NCBI RefSeq assembly: GCF_014207955.1
Contig: NZ_JACHLK010000009.1
Coordinates: 124,001 to 188,000, forward strand
Direction of reading: 5' to 3'
Length of the DNA stretch: 64,000 nucleotides
Source of the DNA: Acidovorax soli
Lineage (GTDB): Bacteria > Pseudomonadota > Gammaproteobacteria > Burkholderiales > Burkholderiaceae_C
The notes below the pieces were generated by a model that ran no database searches, was not told the origin of the DNA, and saw nothing but the letters and a program-made list of their open reading frames with translations. The position numbers were made by a program, and so were the translations under genes. Positions 45,424-52,539 of this stretch are shown here, piece by piece (within the stretch, counting starts at the first letter, position 1; each line of letters starts with the position of its first letter).

Positions 45424-46647
45424 TCAGCGCGCCATCAGGCCGTTGGACGGCAGGGTTTCATCGAGCAGCTTGCGCCCCGTCTCCACCCCGGCCACCGGCA
45501 GGCCCTTGGGGTCGAGCAAGCCCACCTGCACCAGCACACTGGCCTGGTCCCAGTAAATGTGCTCGTGGTAGAGCTTGTCGCCGCGGAACTTCACCACCGC
45601 CAACAGCGGTATCTCCACGCGCCGGCCCGTGGGCGCCACGCCGGGCAGCATCCAGGGGATCTCGGTGGTGTGGGTGAAGCAAAACAGCATCTCGTCGACC
45701 ACCTGAGTCGCCCCCACCGTGCGCGAGATCGGCGTGAGGCTGGTGTCGGGCGGGTTGCTGTTGACGAAATGGCGCGTGTAGAAGTCGTGCAGGTGCTTGT
45801 AGCCCACCCCGCCCGTCATGGTGGGGATGTGGTTCACATAGGGCTCGGCCACCATGGTGGCCATGGTGGCATCCACATCGCGCGTGGCGAACTCGTATTC
45901 GCAGTGCTTGTCCCACAGGGCCGAGAGGTCGTAGTGCGGGCCCATCTCGCGCCGCAGGGCGGCCACGCTGCGCTGGTGCGCCATCAGGGCCGAGGGCTTG
46001 TGGAAATGGTCGCCGCCCACGCGCGCGAAGGCATGGTCGGTGCCGGGGTAGACGTACAGCTCCACGTTCTCGCGGCCCGACAGGGCCTGCACGATGGCCG
46101 CGCGCGCGGGCGGCGGGCAAAAGCCGTCGAGCTCGGCAATGTGCAGCACCAGGCGGCACTGGATGTCACTGGCTTCGGCGAGAGCTGCCTCGATGCCCAC
46201 GCCGTAGTAGCCCACGGCCACGTCGGCATCGGTGCGGCAGGCCGCCAGGTAGGCCAGCTTGCCACCCAGGCAAAAGCCCAGCACGCCCACCTTGCCGCCG
46301 CCCTGCCCCCGCACCTCGGGCCGGGCCCGCAGCGCGGTGATGGCCGTCTGCAGGTCGTCCACGCCCTTGGCCTCGTCGAAGCCCTGGTAGAGCCCGAAGG
46401 CGCGCGGCATGTCGCTCGCGGCATCGAGCTCCACCTCAGGCTGCTGGCGCCAGAACAGGTCGGGCACCAGCACCACATAGCCTTCCTCGGCGTAGTAGTC
46501 GGCCACATCGCGCATGGTCTGGTTGACGCCGAAGATCTCCTGCGCGAGCACCAGCCCCGGGCCGCTGCCGCTGGCGGGGGTGGCGAGGTAGGCGCGAAAG
46601 CGGCCGCTGCCATCGGCGGCATCGAGCGTGGTCCATTGTCCTGGCAT
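45424..46647 (-). CDS. Dienelactone hydrolase fused to a SnoaL-like domain
   Basis: 407 residues in two domains. Residues 1-235 are an alpha/beta dienelactone hydrolase: Glu37 in QEIFGVN, the nucleophile Cys126 in GFCLGG, Asp174 in AELDG and His205 in GTDHAF form the expected set. Residues 245-400 match the SnoaL/NTF2-like fold (HCEYEFATRDVDATMATM through EIPLLAVVKFRGDKLYHEHI). Single-domain DLH is about 235 residues, so this is a real fusion with no internal stop. Last gene of the SDR-monooxygenase-hydrolase operon, 43 bases after the monooxygenase; a role in hydrolysing its lactone or ester product is inferred. Confidence 0.92.
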   Translation of the reverse strand: MPGQWTTLDAADGSGRFRAYLATPASGSGPGLVLAQEIFGVNQTMRDVADYYAEEGYVVLVPDLFWRQQPEVELDAASDMPRAFGLYQGFDEAKGVDDLQTAITALRARPEVRGQGGGKVGVLGFCLGGKLAYLAACRTDADVAVGYYGVGIEAALAEASDIQCRLVLHIAELDGFCPPPARAAIVQALSGRENVELYVYPGTDHAFARVGGDHFHKPSALMAHQRSVAALRREMGPHYDLSALWDKHCEYEFATRDVDATMATMVAEPYVNHIPTMTGGVGYKHLHDFYTRHFVNSNPPDTSLTPISRTVGATQVVDEMLFCFTHTTEIPWMLPGVAPTGRRVEIPLLAVVKFRGDKLYHEHIYWDQASVLVQVGLLDPKGLPVAGVETGRKLLDETLPSNGLMAR

Positions 46648-46690
46648 GGTGGGGAGTCCTTTGTCGTTGGAAAATTTCGCGAGGCGCGGG

Positions 46691-48217
46691 TCAGGCAGCC
46701 TGGGCGGCCAGGCTGGCATCTGCCGGCGTGTGGGCGTGGCGCGCCAGCAGCTGGCGGGTGACCACGGCGTAGTCGGCAGGGTCCACCGGTCCCAGCCATT
46801 GCTTGAAGCGCGTGAGCGCCCCTAGCGGCAGTCCCATGTCCTGCAAAAGCTCGTCGATGTTGTGCACCGAGAACGGGATGATGTTGGTGCCCTTGGAGTG
46901 CTTGCCATCGGTGCGCTCCTCCATCCAGGCCAGGCGCCGGTCGATCTGTGCGTTCATCTCGCCCACGGGCGGCAGCTGCAGCCCACCGCGCAGGTGGTTC
47001 GCCAGCCACAGCGCGCCGATCTCGCAGTTGAGCTGGCTGAAAAAGGACGAGTTGTAGCCATTGAAGGCCAGGCGCGGCATGCCCACGGGGAGGATGGAGC
47101 GGTACAGCCGGAAATTGCCGCGCGCATCGGTCACGCGCTGCAGCACGCTGGCGTCGAAGAACGGCACCTGCTGCTGCCAGCCCGTGCCGCAGACCACCAG
47201 GTCGGCCGGCACCGTTTCGCCATTGCTGAGCACGGCCTGGCCGGGTTGCAGCGCACGGATGCTCACGCCCTTGCGTACGCCCAGTTGGCCGGCCGCCACC
47301 TTTTCATAGAAGCCGTCGGTCACCAGACTCACGGTGCTGCGGGCAATGGTTTCGAGCGGCGTGCCCGGATGCAGGCCGATCTCGCGCAGCTTCAACTGCC
47401 GCGTGACCACCGACTCCACGCTGCCCAGCATGGAGTTGCGCACCGGCAGGCCCGCGCCGTGCAGGAATTTCTCGAAGCCCTTGGGCTCGATGTACTTGAA
47501 CAGCGCCTCGCCCATGCGCGTGAGCAGCAGGTACTTGAAGTTCAGCACGTTCATGAACTTCTTGGGGATCTTCCAGATCAGTTGGCGCGCCAGCACCGTG
47601 GTGCTGGCGCTGTCGGCCGCAATGGCATTGGCCACATCGCACGAGGACTTGCCGTAGCCCACCACCAGCACATGCTTGCCGCGCGCCTCGCCCGCATCGT
47701 TGAACTGGCTGGTGTGGCACACGCGCCCGCCCGCTGCCTCGAAGGCATCCGCCCCCGGGTACTGCGGCACGGCCGGCTCGCTGAAGATGCCGTTGCACAC
47801 CACCAGGTGGTCGAAACGGTGCACCTCGGCGGGCAACCCGGCCACCGCCCGACGGGCCTTCACGGTCCACACCCCGGCCTCTTCGTCCAGCACCGCGCTT
47901 TCCACCGTGGTGGACATGCGCAGGTGGGGAATCAGCCCGAAGTGCTCGGCATACGCATGCAGGTAGGCCTGCACCTGCTGGCCCGAAGGCCACTCGGGGT
48001 AGTGCGCCGGCATCGGAAAGTCCGACAGCGCATAGGTGGTGCGCGGGTTCTGCGTGGTCAGCCCCGGGTAGCGGCGCGAGGCGGCCCAGACGCCGCCCAC
48101 GTCGAGCTCCTTCTCGAACACCGTCACCTCAAAGCCGAAGGCGCGCAGCACCTTGGCCGTGGAAAGGCCGGCAAAGCCGGCACCGATGATGCCTACGGAA
48201 CGGATGGTCATGGCCAT
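46691..48217 (-). CDS. Flavin-containing monooxygenase (FMO/Baeyer-Villiger-like)
   Basis: 508 residues. The FAD Rossmann loop is IIGAGFAGLSTAKVL (about 10-24) and the NADPH loop is VLVVGYGKSSCDVANAI. Between them, GGRVCHTSQFND resembles the FMO/BVMO fingerprint (GxxxHxxxF/W) but does not match the strict Baeyer-Villiger consensus. Such enzymes insert oxygen next to a ketone or oxidise N or S centres. ATG 48217 was chosen for its GAAGGAG ribosome site; a second ATG lies two codons on. It is seven bases downstream of the SDR gene and upstream of the DLH-SnoaL gene. Confidence 0.9.
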   Translation of the reverse strand: MAMTIRSVGIIGAGFAGLSTAKVLRAFGFEVTVFEKELDVGGVWAASRRYPGLTTQNPRTTYALSDFPMPAHYPEWPSGQQVQAYLHAYAEHFGLIPHLRMSTTVESAVLDEEAGVWTVKARRAVAGLPAEVHRFDHLVVCNGIFSEPAVPQYPGADAFEAAGGRVCHTSQFNDAGEARGKHVLVVGYGKSSCDVANAIAADSASTTVLARQLIWKIPKKFMNVLNFKYLLLTRMGEALFKYIEPKGFEKFLHGAGLPVRNSMLGSVESVVTRQLKLREIGLHPGTPLETIARSTVSLVTDGFYEKVAAGQLGVRKGVSIRALQPGQAVLSNGETVPADLVVCGTGWQQQVPFFDASVLQRVTDARGNFRLYRSILPVGMPRLAFNGYNSSFFSQLNCEIGALWLANHLRGGLQLPPVGEMNAQIDRRLAWMEERTDGKHSKGTNIIPFSVHNIDELLQDMGLPLGALTRFKQWLGPVDPADYAVVTRQLLARHAHTPADASLAAQAA

Positions 48218-48224
48218 GGCTCCT

Positions 48225-49025
48225 TCACGACATGAGTTGGGGGATGGCGGGCGTATAGGACTCAGGGCCCATGGCCGAGTAGCCGCCGTCGCACGCATAG
48301 TCAGCACCGGTCACGAAGCTGGCCAGGTCCGAGCACAGGAAGAGCACCACATTCGCCACCTCGGCCGGGTCGCCCACGCGGCGCAGCAGGTGGAAGGGCG
48401 CGGCCACGCGGTCGGTCTTGGCGCGGTCGCCGCCGGTGAGCTGGTCCATGATGGCCGACCAGGTCCAGCCGGGGGAGACACTGTTCACGCGCACCCCCTC
48501 GCCTGCCAGGTCCATGGCCATGCTGCGCGTGAGCTGCACCATGGCGGCCTTGCCCACGGGGTAGAGCCAGCGCCCGGTCTGCGCCACGCCCGAGGAGATG
48601 CTGGTGAAGTTGACCACCGCCCCGCCGCCTGCGCGCTGGAAGTGGGGGCGCACGGCCTTGAGCACCATCACCGCGCTGACCAGGTTGACGTTGAGCGAGG
48701 CCAGCCAGTCTGCGCGCGGCGAGGCGATGCCGTCGTCGAGGTACGAACACGCCAGGTTCACCAGGTAGTGCACGCCCCCATGGCGCTCGGCCGCTTCAGC
48801 CACGCAGGCCTCGACATCGGCATCGTCGGTGATGTCGGTGCGCCGGAACCGCGCGCCCTCGCCCAGCGCATCCGCCAGCGCCTGGCCGGCTTCTGCATTG
48901 ATGTCGGCCACCATCACCTTCACCCCAGCCTGGTGCAGTGCACGCACCACCCCGGCACCGATGAGGGTGGCGCCCCCGGTCACGATCGCGCTCTTGCCGC
49001 GCATCCCCTCGAATCCCTGGACCAT
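48225..49025 (-). CDS. Short-chain dehydrogenase/reductase
   Basis: 266 residues. The nucleotide loop is TGGATLIGAGVV (16-27); catalytic Ser142, Tyr155 and Lys159 lie in NFTSISS and YPVGKAA. The usual NNAG motif is replaced by NLACSY, an atypical variation. A classical SDR that would oxidise an alcohol or reduce a carbonyl. First gene of the minus-strand operon with the flavin monooxygenase and DLH fusion, divergent from the AraC-family regulator at 49277; 251 bases lie between them. Confidence 0.92.
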   Translation of the reverse strand: MVQGFEGMRGKSAIVTGGATLIGAGVVRALHQAGVKVMVADINAEAGQALADALGEGARFRRTDITDDADVEACVAEAAERHGGVHYLVNLACSYLDDGIASPRADWLASLNVNLVSAVMVLKAVRPHFQRAGGGAVVNFTSISSGVAQTGRWLYPVGKAAMVQLTRSMAMDLAGEGVRVNSVSPGWTWSAIMDQLTGGDRAKTDRVAAPFHLLRRVGDPAEVANVVLFLCSDLASFVTGADYACDGGYSAMGPESYTPAIPQLMS

Positions 49026-49276
49026 GCTGCTGACTCCTGTAGTGCCTTGAACATGCTGCGGTGCAGCAGCGGTAACACGCCGTCACATCCGCGCCTGAAC
49101 ACCCCGGTGCTAACGCTCTTGCGCTCCGCGCGGGGCTGGCACAAGAATAGGAAAGCCGCCCGTGCATCCGCATCCCGAAAGCGCAGGGCGTATCCCGCAA
49201 ACGCATGTTTTCGCGCCCCGCCGTGGCGTGTTTCGTGCTTGCCCCAGAAGAACCCACATTCCACCGGCCGAACCGC

Positions 49277-50332
49277 ATGCCCACCGCCCAGCAGAGCATC
49301 AGCAGCAGTGACGCGCACCCGCTACCGCTGGCGCACTACCGCCTGTTCGACAGCCATGACCTGGACGAGGCGCGCGAGTTCGTGGGCCGGGTGTTCTGCC
49401 CGCACGAGCTGGCCACGCTGCGCCCGGGTGCACAGCTCGATGCCTGCCACCACAGCGTGCCCCTGCACCGCGACGCCAGCCTGAACTACGTGCAATACGG
49501 CCCGGCGGTGCGCATCGAGCCCGGGTACCTGGGCCGTTTCTACCTGCTGCAGATACCGTTGCGCGGTGGCTCCACGGTGCGCTGCGGCGGCCAGGTGCTG
49601 GAGTCGCATGCGCTCATGGCCTCCCTGCCCTCGCCCACCGAGCCGCTGTCCATGCGCTGGCACGACGACAGCCCGCAGTTCATCGTCAAGATCGAGCGCG
49701 ACGCCCTGCACCAGCGCCTGTCGGCCCTGCTGCAGGCGCCCGTGCAGCAGCCGCTGGTGTTCAACCTCGGCGTGGACCTGGCCCAACCGGCACTCATGGG
49801 CATGGCCAGCTTCATTGCCTACCTGCGCTCGGCGGTCGAGACCCATGCCTTCCTGCTGGGCCACCCGGTACTGGCCGAGCAGGCCGAGAGCCATCTGCTC
49901 ACCAGCCTGCTGCTGTCCACCCGGCACAACTACTCGACCGCCCTGGCTGCGGGCACGGCCGCGCCTGGCTCCGCCCCGGTGGTGCTGCCACGCGCAGTCA
50001 AGCGCGCACAGGAGTTCATGCACAGCCGGCTGGAGCTGCCCATCACCCTGGCCGAGGTGTGCACGCACGTGGGCGTCAGTGCCCGCGCACTGCAGCAGAG
50101 CTTTGCACAGTGCACAGGCAAGAGCCCCATGGCCTTTCTGCGCGAAATGCGGCTCGACGCCGTGCGCGTGGCGCTGCTGCAGCCCACAACGGCGGAGCGC
50201 GCGCCCCAGGTGTCGGACATCGCGGCCCGCTACGGCTTCTTGCACCTGGGCCACTTCGCCGAGGGCTACCGCAAGCGCTTTGGGGAAACGCCATCCGAGA
50301 CGCGAATGGGCAACCGCCAACCCCGCCACTGA
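49277..50332 (+). CDS. AraC family regulator with AraC-binding-like sensor domain
   Basis: 351 residues. The N-terminal 200 residues form a cupin-type sensor of the AraC_binding_2 class (as in regulators of aromatic dioxygenase genes), with NYVQYGPAVRIEPGYLGRFY and LMASLPSPTEPL. The C-terminal AraC DNA-binding domain starts near residue 245: ITLAEVCTHVGVSARALQQS and VSDIAARYGFLHLGHFAEGY. Divergent from the SDR-monooxygenase-hydrolase operon and its probable activator. ATG 49277 (MPTAQQS) was chosen; an upstream ATG at 49205 would add 24 unlikely residues. Confidence 0.9.
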   Translation: MPTAQQSISSSDAHPLPLAHYRLFDSHDLDEAREFVGRVFCPHELATLRPGAQLDACHHSVPLHRDASLNYVQYGPAVRIEPGYLGRFYLLQIPLRGGSTVRCGGQVLESHALMASLPSPTEPLSMRWHDDSPQFIVKIERDALHQRLSALLQAPVQQPLVFNLGVDLAQPALMGMASFIAYLRSAVETHAFLLGHPVLAEQAESHLLTSLLLSTRHNYSTALAAGTAAPGSAPVVLPRAVKRAQEFMHSRLELPITLAEVCTHVGVSARALQQSFAQCTGKSPMAFLREMRLDAVRVALLQPTTAERAPQVSDIAARYGFLHLGHFAEGYRKRFGETPSETRMGNRQPRH

Positions 50333-50510
50333 AGCCCCACCTGACGGCTGCCCCGCAGCGCCCCGTGGGAATCTGCGCGGCAAAAGACGCCTCCTAGCAG
50401 GACGAGGCCATGGGGCGTCCTATCACTCTTGGGAGTGCATCACCCGCGGGAACCTGCCCACAATGGTCTGGCGAACCGGCACTTCACCTCCCGGGCTGCC
50501 CGGGGGGAGT

Positions 50511-51233
50511 TCAGTTCACCAGCCCCATCGCGACCCCCACCGCAATGGCCTGGGTCTTGTTGGCCACGTTGAACTTGCGCACCATATTGTTCAGATGAAA
50601 CACTGCTGTTGCCTCGGAGATCTGCAGGATCATCCCCACCTCGGCCGCCGTCTTGCCCTTGGCCGTCCAGGCCAGGCACTCCCGCTCGCGGGCCGTGAGC
50701 TTCGGATCGACCTTGCTCAGCAGCCCCGGAACAATGAGCCGGTTCATGACGAAATGGGCGCAACTGGCGAGCACCTGCGCGCAGGCCCTGACATGCTCGA
50801 GCACCCGCGTGTCCTGCTCGATGGGCTGGTCGCGCGCGAGGCTGAACATGCTCTTGCTTCCGGCAAAGTCGTGCACCGGTATGCTCATGCCAAAACCTAT
50901 GCCATGGGCCCTGGCATCCTCCCACAGATCCCGGCTCTGCGCCGGGTACATCGCTTCGGACCAGAGCAGGGGCGTTGCCTGGGTCTTGCAGTGGCTCACC
51001 GTCGGATCCTTCCACGCATACTCCTTTTCCGCGTAGATGCGGCGCCATGCCAGGGGATAGCCGCTGCTCACGTGCTGCATGGGCTTGAGCAGGGGGCGCG
51101 AGACCTCGATGCCCAGCATGAAGTGGTCAAAACCCAGGGCTGTGGCTGACTTGCGGACCCGGTCCAGAAGCGATTGCTCCGAGTCCGCAGCCATGATGGC
51201 CGCGACGTCTTCCAGGGATGGCGTTGATGACAT
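50511..51233 (-). CDS. luxR: LuxR family acyl-homoserine-lactone receptor/regulator
   Basis: 240 residues, autoinducer-binding domain (about 15-165) plus GerE helix-turn-helix (about 176-238). All ligand-pocket residues conserved in TraR/LuxR are present: W63, Y67, D76, P77, W91 and G115, as are the DNA-binding-domain residues E183, L187 and G193. So it should bind an AHL and DNA normally. Start ATG 51233 has a GGAG site five bases upstream. It is divergent from the DUF4902 gene with only 26 bases between start codons, and luxI follows that gene. A GC-rich hairpin without a T-run (50487-50509) adjoins its stop. Confidence 0.95.
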   Translation of the reverse strand: MSSTPSLEDVAAIMAADSEQSLLDRVRKSATALGFDHFMLGIEVSRPLLKPMQHVSSGYPLAWRRIYAEKEYAWKDPTVSHCKTQATPLLWSEAMYPAQSRDLWEDARAHGIGFGMSIPVHDFAGSKSMFSLARDQPIEQDTRVLEHVRACAQVLASCAHFVMNRLIVPGLLSKVDPKLTARERECLAWTAKGKTAAEVGMILQISEATAVFHLNNMVRKFNVANKTQAIAVGVAMGLVN

Positions 51234-51259
51234 AGAAGCTCCAAGCGAGAGAGGATGCT

Positions 51260-51664
51260 ATGACCAACCATTCGTCGGGTTCAAGAAATTTTTGGCACCA
51301 TCGGCGGGTGCCTTTTCCGTTGCCGGCGGGCCCCCAGGCACACTCCCCGGACGGCTACCTGCGGCTGTGCGCGAACGAACTCGCAGCGCTCGACTGGGTG
51401 CTGGCTTATCTGGCCGAGGACCCGCGCATGGACGGCATGCGCTGCGGCGCAGCCGAATGGTGCGCCTTCAAGGACGGCCAGGTGTTCTCGCTCGGATGGG
51501 ACTGGTTCCAGGTCGACAACCAGGGCGCCCGCATTGATGTCCATGCGGGGATCCGCACCAATATCCAGATCAGGGATCGGCAGGGCTACGACCTGCCCAT
51601 GCCCGCCTCGCAAAGGCACCTGGTGGGCGCCATCTGCCGGCTTCCGTGGCAGCCGGTACCCTGA
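51260..51664 (+). CDS. DUF4902 protein between luxR and luxI
   Basis: 134 residues. From residue 29 the sequence (SPDGYLRLCANELAALDW; VFSLGWDWFQVDNQG; RTNIQIRDRQGYDL) fits the DUF4902 family, which in Burkholderia-type loci is found beside luxI/luxR pairs. Its biochemical function is unknown; a modulator of LuxR has been a natural suspicion from location (inference). A good ribosome site (AGAGAGGA) supports ATG 51260. The first 28 residues, rich in Ser/Arg/Pro, are outside the domain. luxI starts 112 bases downstream in the same direction. Confidence 0.82.
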   Translation: MTNHSSGSRNFWHHRRVPFPLPAGPQAHSPDGYLRLCANELAALDWVLAYLAEDPRMDGMRCGAAEWCAFKDGQVFSLGWDWFQVDNQGARIDVHAGIRTNIQIRDRQGYDLPMPASQRHLVGAICRLPWQPVP

Positions 51665-51776
51665 GCCCGGCGAGGGGCCCTGCCCCCGCGCAAGCCACCG
51701 CCCCTCCAACTTTTGATAGTACCGCCCAGCCCTCAGTGTTGGTGAAATTCCCCCACGCCAACGACGAGGGGAAATC

Positions 51777-52391
51777 GTGCACTCAGTTCAGACCCACCGG
51801 CTGCAAAGCATGTCGTCCGCAGATGCAGAAGGCATGTTCCGACTGCGCTACGACACCTTCCATACGCGCCTGGGCTGGGATGTCGCCACGCATGACGGCA
51901 TGGAACGCGATGGCTTCGACGGAACGTCGGCCGTCTACATCCTCGGCAAAACACCGGAGCACCGGGTGGACGCCTGTTGGCGCTTACTGCCCACCGTGGG
52001 CTCCTACATGCTCAGGGACACCTTTCCCGAGCTCCTGCATGGCCAGGCGGCTCCCCAGGCGCTGGACACCTGGGAACTGAGCCGGTTCGCCCTCGCCACG
52101 GAGCGGATCGCCACCAGCGCAGAAGGCTTCGGGCCGCTGTCCGTCTCGCTGATGGCCGAGGCTGCACGGTTTGCGATGGCGCACGGCATCAGCCGCTATG
52201 TGACCGTGACCACCCTGCCCATCGAGCGCCTGCTCAAACGGCAAGGGTTGCACATCCACCGCTTCGGGCCACCGGTTCGCATCGGCATCGCGATGGCCGT
52301 CGCATGCATTGTCGAGGTGGATGACACCACGCTGCAGGCCGTCAACGTCGAACGCCCGCTCGCCAGGCAGCCCGCACCCGCGCTGTCCTGA
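51777..52391 (+). CDS. luxI: Acyl-homoserine-lactone synthase (LuxI family)
   Basis: 204 residues. Makes an AHL signal from SAM and an acyl-ACP. All residues invariant in the family are present at canonical spacing: R24, F28, W34, D45, D48, R69, E100, S102 and R103. The GTG start at 51777 is supported by a GAGGGGAA ribosome site; there is no ATG nearby. The chain length of the signal cannot be read from sequence. It follows the DUF4902 gene, and 148 bases later begins a three-gene block of unknown function. I found no clear 18-20-base lux box upstream. Confidence 0.95.
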   Translation: MHSVQTHRLQSMSSADAEGMFRLRYDTFHTRLGWDVATHDGMERDGFDGTSAVYILGKTPEHRVDACWRLLPTVGSYMLRDTFPELLHGQAAPQALDTWELSRFALATERIATSAEGFGPLSVSLMAEAARFAMAHGISRYVTVTTLPIERLLKRQGLHIHRFGPPVRIGIAMAVACIVEVDDTTLQAVNVERPLARQPAPALS

Positions 52392-52539
52392 GAACTGGGC
52401 CCGGACACGGCAAGCCGCACCCGACAGCCCCGCCCGCGCATCACCGAGCGCGAATCGCGCCCCCCGCACTGCAGGCCGCAACCATCGCATCCAGAGACAG
52501 GCCGGCCTGCCCACCACCACACCACCAGGAGCACGCACC

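Noticed and set aside
50487..50509. Rho-independent terminator after luxR
   Set aside because: The GC-rich hairpin CTCCCGGG/CCCGGGGGG lacks a following T-run on either strand; mentioned only in the luxR entry.
51665..51776. A canonical lux box upstream of luxI
   Set aside because: No 18-20-base dyad resembling known lux boxes was found. ACT-N6-AGT near 51709-51720 and TTGATA at 51713 are too weak to annotate.
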